Made by a program: the position numbers and the translations under genes. DNA of 64,000 nucleotides, taken from the NCBI RefSeq assembly GCF_003590775.1, contig NZ_QYUM01000002.1, positions 1,178,001-1,242,000 on the forward strand, read 5' to 3'. The first letter of the stretch is position 1, and each line of letters starts with the position of its first letter. Under the pieces are notes generated by a model. The model worked only from the letters and a program-made list of their open reading frames with translations, was not told where the DNA came from and ran no database searches. The stretch comes from Sphingomonas cavernae. Its GTDB lineage: Bacteria > Pseudomonadota > Alphaproteobacteria > Sphingomonadales > Sphingomonadaceae. Of the stretch, positions 24,311 through 32,765 are shown piece after piece.

Positions 24311-25504
24311 TCAGACGACGCCCTTTTCCCTGAATGCGGCGATTTCGTCCGCACCGAAACCGGCCTCGGCGAGCACCGCGTCGGTGTCAGCGCCAAGCAG
24401 CGGCGCCGCACGGTTGGGCAGCCGCTCGCCGTCCAGCCGGATCGGATTGGCGAGCACGCGCAACTGCTCGCGATCGGGATGCGATACGGTGTCGATCATG
24501 CCCGTCGTCTGCAGATACGGATTGTCGAGCGCCTGATCGAGCCCATAGACCGGCGAGACGGGCATGTGTCCGGCAAGCAGTTCGATCCAGTGCGCAACGG
24601 GCTGCTGGCTGAAGATGCCGTCGAGCACGTCGGTCAGCGCGCCCCGATTGGACAGCCTGTCGGCGGGCGTCACGAAGCGAGGATCGCCCGCCAGCTCGGG
24701 ATGGCCGATCCGGCTGACGAGCACGTCCCAGAATTTGGGGAGCTGCGCCATCACGAACACCCAACCATCGGCCGCGCGGAACATCTGGCTCGGCGTGACC
24801 GAGGGATGCGCGGATCGCGGCACACGGGCGGTGACGTCCCCCTCGTTCATGTACCAGATCGCGGGATAGCTCATCTGGTGTACCGCCGCCGAAAGCAGGT
24901 CGACGTCGATGTCGCGGCCGATGCCCGAACGCTGCGCATCGACAAGTGCGCCGAGCAGCCCGATCGTCATGATCGTGCCCGTCATGAAGTCGACCAGCGA
25001 CAGCCCCGCCCGCGTCGGCGGCGCATCGGGCTCGCCCGTCAGTGCCAGCCAGCCGGCCTCGGCCTGCATCAGATAGTCATAGCCCGGCCAGCGCGCGCGC
25101 TCATTATCGCGGCCATAGGCGGACAGATGCGCGCAGATGATCGCGGGATTGACGCCCTTCAATTGCGAATAGGTCAGCCCGATCCGGTCGGGCAGGTCGC
25201 CGCGCAGGTTGTTGACCATCGCATGGCTCGACGCCGCCAGCCGGTGCAGGATCTCCTTACCCGCGGGCGTGTTGAGATCGAGCGTCAGCGATCGCTTGTT
25301 GAGGTTGAAGCTCTGGAAATACAGGCTTTCGCCCTTGCGCAGATAGTGCGGGCCGACCGCGCGCGCGGTGTCGCCCGTCTTGGGCGGCTCGATCTTGATG
25401 ACCTCGGCGCCCATCTGCGCAAGAAACATGGTGCCGTACGGGCCGGCACCATATTGTTCCGCAGAGAGTATCCGGAAACCGGCCAGTGGGAGCTGTGCCG
25501 TCAC
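24311..25504 (-). CDS. CaiB/BaiF family CoA-transferase (class III), copy 2
   Basis: This 397-residue family member carries ILSAEQYGAGPYGTMFLAQMGAEVIKIE, NKRSLTLDLNTPAG and the catalytic Asp in WPGYDYLMQAEAG. I choose the GTG at 25504, which overlaps the acyl-CoA dehydrogenase stop as GTGA, a junction also used at 18498 and 21169; an ATG at 25525 is possible. Copies 1 and 2 are divergent from each other, so they likely accept different acids or form a heterodimer. Confidence 0.9.
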   Translation of the reverse strand: MTAQLPLAGFRILSAEQYGAGPYGTMFLAQMGAEVIKIEPPKTGDTARAVGPHYLRKGESLYFQSFNLNKRSLTLDLNTPAGKEILHRLAASSHAMVNNLRGDLPDRIGLTYSQLKGVNPAIICAHLSAYGRDNERARWPGYDYLMQAEAGWLALTGEPDAPPTRAGLSLVDFMTGTIMTIGLLGALVDAQRSGIGRDIDVDLLSAAVHQMSYPAIWYMNEGDVTARVPRSAHPSVTPSQMFRAADGWVFVMAQLPKFWDVLVSRIGHPELAGDPRFVTPADRLSNRGALTDVLDGIFSQQPVAHWIELLAGHMPVSPVYGLDQALDNPYLQTTGMIDTVSHPDREQLRVLANPIRLDGERLPNRAAPLLGADTDAVLAEAGFGADEIAAFREKGVV

Positions 25505-26670
25505 ACCGGGTTCCTCTTGAGCCACTGCTTGGCGATGATCATCCGCTGCATCTCGTTGGTGCCCTCACCGATGCACATCAGCAATGCGTCGCGATAATAG
25601 CGTTCGATCTCATATTCCTTGGAGTAGCTGTAGCCGCCGAAGATGCGCATCGCCTCTTCGGAATTGCGGACCGCCGCCTCGGACGCGAAGAACTTGGCCA
25701 TGCCCGCTTCCATGTCGCAGCGTTCGCCGCGGTCATAGGCCTGCGCCGCCTGCGAGACGAGCAGCCGCGATGCTTCCGCGCGCGTCACCATCTCGCCCAG
25801 CTTGAGCTGGATCGCCTGATGCTGCGCAATGGGCTTGCCCATCGTCTTGCGAATCTGCGCATATTCGGTCGCGAGGCGCAGCGAACCTTCGGCCAGGCCG
25901 ACACCGCGCGCGGCGACGTTGATGCGGCCGAGCTCGAGCCCGCCGGTCGCCTGGAAAAAGCCCTCACCCTCGACCTCGCCGATCAGGTTTTCGGCGGGGA
26001 TGCGGTAATTGTCGAAGATCAGCTCAGCGCTGTCGATGCCCTTGTAACCGAGCTTGTCGAACTTCTTGCCGACGGTGAAGCCGGGACCCTTGGGCGCGAT
26101 GAAGAAGCTCATGCCCTTGTAGCGCGGCTCGGCCTTGGTGTCGGTCTTCACCAGCAGCGCGAAGCAGCTCCCCTGGATGCCGTTGGAGATCCAGGTCTTG
26201 GTGCCGTTGATGACATAGTCGTCACCATCGCGCACGGCCGTCGTCCGGACCGCCTGAAGGTCGGTGCCCGCATCGGGTTCGGTCAGCGCAAGCCCGCCGC
26301 GGATCTCGCCGCTGGCGAACTTGGGCAGCCATGTCTGCTTCTGCGCCTCGGTGCCGAAACGCTCGACCGCGGCCGCCATGATCAGGTGCGAATTGACGAT
26401 GCCCGTGATCGCCATCCAGTAGGACGAGACGCGCGTGATGATCTTGGCATAGGTCGTGGCAGGCAATCCCAGCCCGCCATATTCCTGGCCGATGGTGGCG
26501 CCGAAGAGCCCCATTTCCTTCATCTGCTCGACGAGTTCGGCGGGCCAGATGTCGTTATGGTCGTGGTGCATGACGACGGGGCGCACGTCGCGATCGATCC
26601 AGCGATCGATCGAGTCGAGCAGCGCGGCCTCGTCATCGGGCTCGATGTGCCGTTGAACGTGTTCGGACAT
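25501..26670 (-). CDS. Acyl-CoA dehydrogenase
   Basis: This 389-residue flavoprotein has the family blocks LTEPDAGTDLQAV (about 128), TKTWISNGIQG (about 155), GGYSYSKEYEIERYYRDAL and GEGTNEMQR near the C-terminus; the Glu of GEGT is the expected catalytic base. It introduces a trans-2,3 double bond in an acyl-CoA. Between CaiB transferases and a MaoC hydratase, a substrate such as a methylsuccinyl-type CoA is plausible, but the exact acyl group cannot be read from sequence. The ATG at 26670 is used. Confidence 0.93.
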   Translation of the reverse strand: MSEHVQRHIEPDDEAALLDSIDRWIDRDVRPVVMHHDHNDIWPAELVEQMKEMGLFGATIGQEYGGLGLPATTYAKIITRVSSYWMAITGIVNSHLIMAAAVERFGTEAQKQTWLPKFASGEIRGGLALTEPDAGTDLQAVRTTAVRDGDDYVINGTKTWISNGIQGSCFALLVKTDTKAEPRYKGMSFFIAPKGPGFTVGKKFDKLGYKGIDSAELIFDNYRIPAENLIGEVEGEGFFQATGGLELGRINVAARGVGLAEGSLRLATEYAQIRKTMGKPIAQHQAIQLKLGEMVTRAEASRLLVSQAAQAYDRGERCDMEAGMAKFFASEAAVRNSEEAMRIFGGYSYSKEYEIERYYRDALLMCIGEGTNEMQRMIIAKQWLKRNPV

Positions 26671-26684
26671 GTCGGTTCTTTTCC

Positions 26685-27194
26685 TTAATCGTCCGCGGGA
26701 CCGAAGCCACGCTTCCAGATGAGCATGGTTCGGTTGAAGGTGCACACGATATCGCCGTGCTGGTTCTTGCCGATCGTCTTGACGGTGACGATGCCCTGTT
26801 CGGGCCGCGAGCTCGACTCGCGCTTTTCGAGCACCTCGCTTTCGGCATAGAGCGTGTCGCCGGGGAACATCGGCTTGGTCATCTTGATGTTGTCCCAGCC
26901 GAGATTGGCGACCGCCTTCTGGCTGAGGTCGGACACGCTCATGCCTACCATCAGCGCCACCGTGAGCGGCGAGCAGATCAGCGGCTTTTCAAACTCGGTC
27001 TTCTTGGCGAATTCATAGTCGAAATGCGCCGGGTGCGTGTTCATCGTCAGCAGCGTGAACCACACATTGTCGGTGTCGGTGATGGTGCGGCCGGGGCGAT
27101 GCTCATAGATGTGGCCCACCACGAAATCCTCGTAATAGCGCCCGAAAGATTCACGGAAGCGTCCGGGGCTGACTTCGATCACACCGTCACGCAT
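26685..27194 (-). CDS. MaoC-like hydratase (mesaconyl/itaconyl-CoA hydratase type)
   Basis: This 169-residue hot-dog fold protein carries YYEDFVVGHIYEHRPGRTITDTDN, MNTHPAHFDYEFAKKTEFEKPL and a C-terminal FNRTMLIWKR. The motif with HPAHFD and EF resembles the mesaconyl-CoA and itaconyl-CoA hydratase branch. It would hydrate an enoyl-CoA diacid to a malyl- or citramalyl-type CoA, the substrate of the CitE-like lyase encoded just upstream. The ATG at 27194 overlaps the CitE gene by eight bases. Confidence 0.88.
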   Translation of the reverse strand: MRDGVIEVSPGRFRESFGRYYEDFVVGHIYEHRPGRTITDTDNVWFTLLTMNTHPAHFDYEFAKKTEFEKPLICSPLTVALMVGMSVSDLSQKAVANLGWDNIKMTKPMFPGDTLYAESEVLEKRESSSRPEQGIVTVKTIGKNQHGDIVCTFNRTMLIWKRGFGPADD

Positions 27195-28017
27195 CTTGCT
27201 TGCTCCGCATTGCCAATATCCTTTGATAACGCCGCATGATCGGTGCTTCGAGCATGCGGCCATTGAAACGAACCGCGGCCCCACCGGCCGCGTCGAAAAC
27301 CCTTTGTGCCTCTTCCGCCTCGGCGATCTGCTCGGCCGTCGGACGGAATGTCGCGTTGATCGTGTCCACCTGCGCGGGGTGGATCGCCGCCTTGCCCGTG
27401 AATCCCAGCGCCTTGGCGGCCTCCGTTTCGGAACGCAGCCCTTCGGCATCGTCGAGCGCGATGAAGGGCACGTCGATCGCGGGAATCCCCGCGCCTGCAC
27501 ATGCCATCACGAAGGCGCCGCGCGCCGATCGCAACGGCTCCCAGGCCAGCGCCACGCCGAGTTCGGCGGCAAAATCGCCACCGCCGAACATCATCGCAGC
27601 AACGCAGGGCGCCCCCGCGATCTCGTGTGCGGCCCTGAGCCCCTTCACCGTTTCGATCAGTGGCACGACGCCCGGCGTTCGTTCGCCAAGCACCGATGCG
27701 ATGATCGCGATCTGCGCCGCACTCTCGACCATCGGAACGAAGATCAGCGCGGGGAGCACCGCGGCATCGGCGAGCGCGAGCAGATCCTCGAGGCCCGCGC
27801 GCGTCGTCATGCCGTTGATGCGGAGGATGAGCCGCGGATCGCCTTCTGCGATCGCTGCGATCGCCGCGGTGCGCGCATCGGCCTTGCCCGATTCGGGAAC
27901 CGAATCCTCAAGGTCGATGCACACCATATCGGCGCTCGTGGCGAGCGCCTTGCCGTAGCGTTCGGGCTTAGAGCCCGGCACAAACAACATCGATGAAAGG
28001 CCAATGGCCGCGTTCAC
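27187..28017 (-). CDS. HpcH/HpaI-CitE family CoA lyase
   Basis: This 276-residue protein resembles the CitE beta-subunit and malyl-/citramalyl-CoA lyases: FVPGSKPERYGKA (about 12), CIDLEDSVP (about 33-41, acidic residues for Mg), ILRINGM (Arg for the carboxylate), VPLIETVKG and FGGGDFAAELG (metal ligands), KAAIHPAQ. It cleaves a hydroxy-acyl-CoA into acetyl- or propionyl-CoA and a keto acid. I choose GTG at 28017, seven bases after GGGAGG; a TTG at 28023 is too close to that ribosome site. It is the first gene of its operon, 33 bases from an operator palindrome. Confidence 0.9.
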   Translation of the reverse strand: MNAAIGLSSMLFVPGSKPERYGKALATSADMVCIDLEDSVPESGKADARTAAIAAIAEGDPRLILRINGMTTRAGLEDLLALADAAVLPALIFVPMVESAAQIAIIASVLGERTPGVVPLIETVKGLRAAHEIAGAPCVAAMMFGGGDFAAELGVALAWEPLRSARGAFVMACAGAGIPAIDVPFIALDDAEGLRSETEAAKALGFTGKAAIHPAQVDTINATFRPTAEQIAEAEEAQRVFDAAGGAAVRFNGRMLEAPIMRRYQRILAMRSKQDA

Positions 28018-28049
28018 TTGCAAACCTCCCTGTTTACGCCCTAAAGAAT

Positions 28050-28061
28050 TTGTCCGGACAA
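28050..28061. promoter_or_regulatory. Operator palindrome upstream of the CitE operon
   Basis: TTGTCCGGACAA is a perfect 12-base palindrome. On the minus strand it begins six bases after a TTGACT that fits a -35 element, so it lies in the spacer between -35 and a weak AT-rich -10, the place where a repressor blocks polymerase. It is 33 bases upstream of the CitE start. The dyad is seen; promoter placement is inferred. Confidence 0.75.
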
Positions 28062-28102
28062 CTTATAAGTCAAGCGCAAAAGCGCTGATCCGTGTTTTTC
28101 CG

Positions 28103-28783
28103 TCAGAAAGGCTTCACCGCGCCGAGGTAGGAGGTGACAATCAGCAGGCCATAAACGATGAAAACCCAGATGCGGGTGCGGTCCATGGTCCGGCGAAGTG
28201 GCACCTCGGTCTCGTCGCTCGACCCTTCCTTGAGCAGCCGTGCGAGCTGCGGGCCCACGGGCTTGAAGGCGACGTCGATCATGATCGCGGCTACGAAGAT
28301 CAGGCCGAACAGCAGCGCCTTGGCGGCGAGCCACTTCTCGGCGAGCGGCGCGCCGGTGGCGAGCGAAACTGCGCCCAGCCCGAGATAGCCGAGCGTGATC
28401 GCGTTCTTCAGCCAGAACTCGATTCGCCGGTTGCGCGCGGCGCGCGGCGTCATGTCGTGAAAATGCGCATCCCAGACCAGCCAGAGCCAGATCAACCCTG
28501 CCGCCCAGGCGCCCGCAAGCACGAGTCCCGGCACCGCCCAGAAACCGCCCAGCGTCACCACCGAAAGCGACACGGGAACCATCAGCGCCCAAGCCGTCCG
28601 CGGCGTCATGTCGATCAGCACGAGCAGCTTCAGCAGCGCGATTCGCTGGTCAAGCGTATAGAGATGGCGCTTGCGGAAATGTTGCCCGGCAAGGAATACG
28701 CCAACATCGCCGCCCAGCCACAACACAAACAGAAACAAGTGAAAATAGACGAGGCTTGGATAGGCCAGATCGCTCAATGTCAT
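28103..28783 (-). CDS. Multi-helix inner-membrane protein, paralogue of 4471 gene
   Basis: This 226-residue protein has about five to six transmembrane helices. Helix 1 carries YFHLFLFVLWLGGDVGVF, with His and WLGG like the 4471 protein, and before the last helix EGSSDETEVPLRRT matches EGPTDETNAIIKRT of that paralogue. A His-containing loop (WDAHFHDMTPR) lies near the middle. Function is unknown. The ATG at 28783 has GGGAGA upstream. It is divergent from the second TonB receptor, with the operator palindrome at 28839 between them, and is followed by the CitE operon on the same strand. Confidence 0.75.
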   Translation of the reverse strand: MTLSDLAYPSLVYFHLFLFVLWLGGDVGVFLAGQHFRKRHLYTLDQRIALLKLLVLIDMTPRTAWALMVPVSLSVVTLGGFWAVPGLVLAGAWAAGLIWLWLVWDAHFHDMTPRAARNRRIEFWLKNAITLGYLGLGAVSLATGAPLAEKWLAAKALLFGLIFVAAIMIDVAFKPVGPQLARLLKEGSSDETEVPLRRTMDRTRIWVFIVYGLLIVTSYLGAVKPF

Positions 28784-28813
28784 CGCAAATTTCTCCCGTG
28801 GGCCCGAGGCCGC

Positions 28814-28854
28814 TTGACAGTGTGACAGTTACATGAAAATTTGTCCGGACAAAT
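28814..28854. promoter_or_regulatory. Operator palindrome in divergent membrane protein / TonB receptor promoter
   Basis: ATTTGTCCGGACAAAT (28839-28854) is a perfect 16-base palindrome, 56 bases from either gene start. A TTGACA at 28814 could be the -35 of the receptor promoter, and the -10 region would then overlap the palindrome. Binding here could control both directions at once. Confidence 0.78.
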
Positions 28855-28910
28855 CACAAAAAACGTCCGCAGGCAGAACAGCCAAATCCGGAACCCCGAG
28901 GGAGAATTAC

Positions 28911-31412
28911 ATGAAACGCCTTCTGCTTGTCGCGACCACCGCGCTGTCGGCGAGCCTTGCGGTTGCACCGCTCCACGCCCAGACTGCCGACGCCGAAACG
29001 CCCGCCGCGGAAGCGGAAGAATCGACGGGCGGCATCGAGGATATCGTCGTCACGGCGCAGCGGCGCTCGGAAAGCCTTCAGGACGTGCCGATCGCGGTTT
29101 CGGCGTTCTCGGCGGATCAGCTCCGCAGCCAGGGCGTGTCCAACACGCTCGAGCTCGGCCGCTTCGTCCCCAACCTCGTCTCGATGAACAACACGGGCAT
29201 CGGTTCGGCAAACGCCTTCTACCTGCGCGGCCTCGGCAATACCGAGACGATCCCGACCTTCGACCCGCCCGTCGGCACCTATGTCGACGACATCTATCTC
29301 AGCCGCCAGAACGCCAACAACATCAACCTGTTCGACGTCGAGCGCGTCGAGGTGCTGCGCGGTCCGCAGGGCACGTTGTTCGGCCGCAACACCACGGGCG
29401 GCGCAGTCAACGTCATCCTGAAGGAACCCGGCAAGGAATTCGGCGGCTTCGCCGAAATCGGCTATGGCCGCTACGACAAGAAGATCGCGCGCGGCTCGGT
29501 CGACATTCCGCTCGCGGAGAGCTTCGCGATCAAAGTCAGCGGCTATTGGCAGGATGACGACGGCTATGTGAAGAACGTCACCACCGGCCAGCGCCTCAAC
29601 GACGATGACGGCTGGGGCGCGCGCCTCGGCATTCGCGGCGAGTTGAGCCCCTCGGTCCGCTGGAACGGCTCCTATGCGCACATTGTCGCCAATGGCGAGA
29701 ACATCCTGAACTTCCAGTGCAACCCGGCGGATCCCACCGATTGCAAGGGCCGTTTTGCCACCACCGGCATTCCCTCGGGCAAAAGCGCGGCGGATTCGCC
29801 CTTCGCAACACTCCCGATCAGCGGTCGCAAGAAGACCTTCCTGATGGGCAACTATACGACCACCGATCTGGTCACCTCGAACCTCGAACTCGACGTCGCC
29901 GAGAACACCTCGGTCAGCCTGATCACCGGCTTCATCAGCCAGGATCAGCAATATGCGATCGACTTCTTTGACGGCCGCAGCGGCCCCTCGCTCGCCAACC
30001 CGACGCCGCCCGTCCGGGGCTTTGCGCGCGGCGGCTTCTCGATCCTCAACGACAGCCAGCATGAGCAGTTCAGCCAGGAAATCAAAGTCAACGGCAGCCT
30101 GGGCGACGGCCTGATCGATTATGTCGCGGGCGCCTATTATCTGGTCGAGGAAAACCGCACCGACTTCGCGGATACCTTCACGCTCTCGCCCGCGACGACG
30201 CTGGTCCTCGCCGACCGCATCCTGCGCAACAAGACCGAGGCGCTGGCCGGCTATGCGCAGGTCGACGTCAATGTCACCGAGCAGCTCAAGCTGACCGCCG
30301 GCGTGCGCTACACCGACGAAACCAAGACGGTGAGCGTCAACGACAACCGCGCGAGCTGCAACGACGGCACGCTCGAGCCCACCTGCATGGACACCGTCAA
30401 TCTGATCGGACCTTCGGGTCTCAGGGTGCCCGACAAGCTCAAGGCCAAGCTGTGGACGCCGCGTTTCGCGGTCAACTACAAGGCGACCGACGACATTCTG
30501 CTCTTCGCCTCGGCGACGCGCGGCTTCAAGTCGGGCGGCTGGAACGCGCGCGCCACCGCGGCCAATGCCTTCCTGCCCTTCGGTCCCGAAAAGGTCTGGA
30601 GCTACGAGACGGGGATCAAGTCGGACTGGTTGGACCGCCGCGTGCGCGCCAACCTGACCTTCTTCTACACCGATGTCAGCGATGTCCAGACTCCGTCGGC
30701 GCTGGTTTCGCCCAGTGGCGCGGCCACCTTCATCACGCGCAACTTCGCCGACATGACCAACAAGGGCGTCGAGGCCGAACTTACCTTCGTGCCCGTCGAT
30801 GGGCTCAATCTCTATGTCAATGCGGGCTATCAGGACGCCAAGTTCAAGATCGACCGCGACGCGCCCGATCTCGATGAATATGGCATCATGTCTGTCGCGG
30901 CACAGCAGCGCGCGTGCCAGGCGCTGCTCGCTGTGGGCAATATCCCCGGCGGCACCGGCACAACCGCGTCCTGCGGCGCGGGCATCGTGACGCCTGAGGG
31001 AGAGATCGCTGATCCGACGCGTACGCCCAAATGGACCATCGCGTTCGGTGGCAGCTACGAGCTCGAACTGGGCAGCAGCGGCATGTCGCTGGTGCCGTCG
31101 ATCAACGCGAGCTATCGTAGCAAGCAGGAAACCAACGCGGCCAACTACACCATCTATTCGGGTTCGATCACGGGCACCAACGGCACTTTTCCCGCGAACC
31201 CCTTTGATGGTGACATCATCACGGGTTCGTTCTCGCCGGCCGCCTGGTTCGTCAACGCCAACCTGGCGCTGAACGGGGCAGACAAGAAATGGCAGCTCTC
31301 GATTGCCTGCACCAACTGCTTCAACGAGACCGCCGCCAACACCTCGCTGGTGAACACGCGCTATATCGACCAGCCCATGACGTGGATGGCGCGCGCGCGG
31401 TACAGCTTCTAG
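28911..31412 (+). CDS. TonB-dependent outer-membrane receptor, copy 2
   Basis: The product has 833 residues. The signal peptide ends at APLHAQ. The segment GIEDIVVTAQRRSESLQDVP is the TonB-box region leading into the plug (VEVLRGPQGTLFGRNTTGGAVNVI). The barrel ends in a C-terminal Phe (RARYSF). The style matches sphingomonad OAR-like receptors used for aromatic or polymer-derived compounds. It differs well from copy 1, so the two may take up different forms of the substrate. The ATG at 28911 has GAGGGAG upstream. Confidence 0.93.
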   Translation: MKRLLLVATTALSASLAVAPLHAQTADAETPAAEAEESTGGIEDIVVTAQRRSESLQDVPIAVSAFSADQLRSQGVSNTLELGRFVPNLVSMNNTGIGSANAFYLRGLGNTETIPTFDPPVGTYVDDIYLSRQNANNINLFDVERVEVLRGPQGTLFGRNTTGGAVNVILKEPGKEFGGFAEIGYGRYDKKIARGSVDIPLAESFAIKVSGYWQDDDGYVKNVTTGQRLNDDDGWGARLGIRGELSPSVRWNGSYAHIVANGENILNFQCNPADPTDCKGRFATTGIPSGKSAADSPFATLPISGRKKTFLMGNYTTTDLVTSNLELDVAENTSVSLITGFISQDQQYAIDFFDGRSGPSLANPTPPVRGFARGGFSILNDSQHEQFSQEIKVNGSLGDGLIDYVAGAYYLVEENRTDFADTFTLSPATTLVLADRILRNKTEALAGYAQVDVNVTEQLKLTAGVRYTDETKTVSVNDNRASCNDGTLEPTCMDTVNLIGPSGLRVPDKLKAKLWTPRFAVNYKATDDILLFASATRGFKSGGWNARATAANAFLPFGPEKVWSYETGIKSDWLDRRVRANLTFFYTDVSDVQTPSALVSPSGAATFITRNFADMTNKGVEAELTFVPVDGLNLYVNAGYQDAKFKIDRDAPDLDEYGIMSVAAQQRACQALLAVGNIPGGTGTTASCGAGIVTPEGEIADPTRTPKWTIAFGGSYELELGSSGMSLVPSINASYRSKQETNAANYTIYSGSITGTNGTFPANPFDGDIITGSFSPAAWFVNANLALNGADKKWQLSIACTNCFNETAANTSLVNTRYIDQPMTWMARARYSF

Positions 31413-31425
31413 AAACCTGATCACA

Positions 31426-31452
31426 GGGGTTGTGGCAGGGTGCCGCAACCCC
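31426..31452 (+). terminator. Stem-loop between TonB receptor and MFS gene
   Basis: GGGGTTGTGGC (31426-31436) pairs with GCCGCAACCCC (31442-31452) with one mismatch and a five-base loop. It lies 14 bases after the receptor stop and 22 before the MFS start. There is no T run, so it may be a partial terminator or an mRNA-stabilising hairpin. Confidence 0.5.
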
Positions 31453-31474
31453 CTCTGACCATCAGGATCATATT

Positions 31475-32764
31475 ATGTCGCGTACTGGCACCGTATCACA
31501 AGGAAACCCCCTGCGCATGACGATGGCAACGGGCGCGCGCTCTGAATTCAAGCTGGGCGCGAAGCCGCTGGCGGCGGCGTTGATCGGTGTGGCGTGCGGC
31601 GCATCGCCGCTGCCCTTTAATGTGCTGCCGCTCGTCATGGGACCCATCAGTTCCGAATTCGGTTGGGATTTCGCTGCGGTCAGCGCGGGCGTTACCGTTT
31701 TCGGCATCATCGCCGCACTGCTCGCGCCCGTTTATGGCGCGCTGTCGGATCGCTTCGGTGTCCGCCCCGTCGTGCTCTGGTCGCTCTTCCTTTTCGGGCT
31801 CGTCTTCGGGTCCTTCTATTTCCTCCCCACCTCCAAGACGGGCTATCTGTTCTTCTGGGCGGTGCTTGGCGCGATCGGCATCGGTTCGACCCCGGTCACC
31901 TGGAGCCGCGCGATCAGCATGTGGTTCAACAAGCATCGCGGGCTTGCGCTCGGCATCATGCTGCTCGGCACCAGCCTCGCCGCGATGGTCGTGCCGCAGA
32001 TCGCGCAAAAGGCGATCTCCGCGGGCGGCTGGCGAATGGCCTTCCCCGTCGTCGCGCTGCTCCCGCTCATTGTCGCCATTCCGCTCGCTTTTCTCTGGTT
32101 CCGCGAGCCGCGGCCCGAGGAATGTCCCGAAGGCGTCGCCGACGCCAGCGGTGCGATCTTCGGCATTACGCTCAGGGAAGCGGTCAGAGGCTATCGTTTC
32201 TGGGTACTTCTCACCTCGATCCTGCTGACCGCCTTCGCCTATGGCGGCGCGCATATCCATATCGCGCAGATCGTCGGCCTGCACGGCTTCTCGGCCGAGG
32301 TCGCTGCCAGCGTACTCGGCGTCGTCGCGATCGGTATCCTAACCGGACGCCTGCTCGTCGGCTTCCTGTTCGATCGCTTCTGGGCGCCCGGCGTCGCCTT
32401 CCCCGCGCTGCTGCTACCTGCCATCGCGTGCTGGCTGCTGATGGGCACCGACGCCACGCTCAGCCATGTCATCATCGGCGGCTTCCTGCTCGGCTTCGCC
32501 GCGGGCACCGAGTCCGACGTCATCGCCTATCTCGCCGCCAAATATTTCGGCATGGCGCATTATGGCCGCATCTACGGCGTGCTCTACATGCCCTTCGCGA
32601 TCGGCTCGGCCATCTCGCCCATCATGTACGGCATCGTGCGCGATCGCACCGGCAGCTATGATCTTATCCTGGTCGTCGCGATGGGCATGTTCGCGGTCGG
32701 CGGCGCGCTGCTGCTCGCGCTGGGCCGTTATCCCGATCCCAAGGCACTTCCTTCAGGACATTGA
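31475..32764 (+). CDS. MFS transporter (OFA/monocarboxylate-like)
   Basis: This 429-residue inner-membrane permease has about 12 helices, with the family motif after helix 2 as GALSDRFGVRPV and a matching GRLLVGFLFDRFW in the second half. It resembles oxalate/formate and monocarboxylate carriers of the MFS. Placed after a TonB receptor, it would complete import across the inner membrane of a carboxylated substrate. The ATG at 31475 with AGGA upstream is preferred over an upstream opening and an inner ATG. Confidence 0.9.
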   Translation: MSRTGTVSQGNPLRMTMATGARSEFKLGAKPLAAALIGVACGASPLPFNVLPLVMGPISSEFGWDFAAVSAGVTVFGIIAALLAPVYGALSDRFGVRPVVLWSLFLFGLVFGSFYFLPTSKTGYLFFWAVLGAIGIGSTPVTWSRAISMWFNKHRGLALGIMLLGTSLAAMVVPQIAQKAISAGGWRMAFPVVALLPLIVAIPLAFLWFREPRPEECPEGVADASGAIFGITLREAVRGYRFWVLLTSILLTAFAYGGAHIHIAQIVGLHGFSAEVAASVLGVVAIGILTGRLLVGFLFDRFWAPGVAFPALLLPAIACWLLMGTDATLSHVIIGGFLLGFAAGTESDVIAYLAAKYFGMAHYGRIYGVLYMPFAIGSAISPIMYGIVRDRTGSYDLILVVAMGMFAVGGALLLALGRYPDPKALPSGH

Positions 32765-32765
32765 C

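Noticed and set aside
28854-31448. An 864-codon open frame on the minus strand across the second TonB receptor
   Set aside because: It is the antisense of a clear receptor gene; high GC with codon bias leaves long empty frames. Its translation is Arg- and Ala-rich with no domain.
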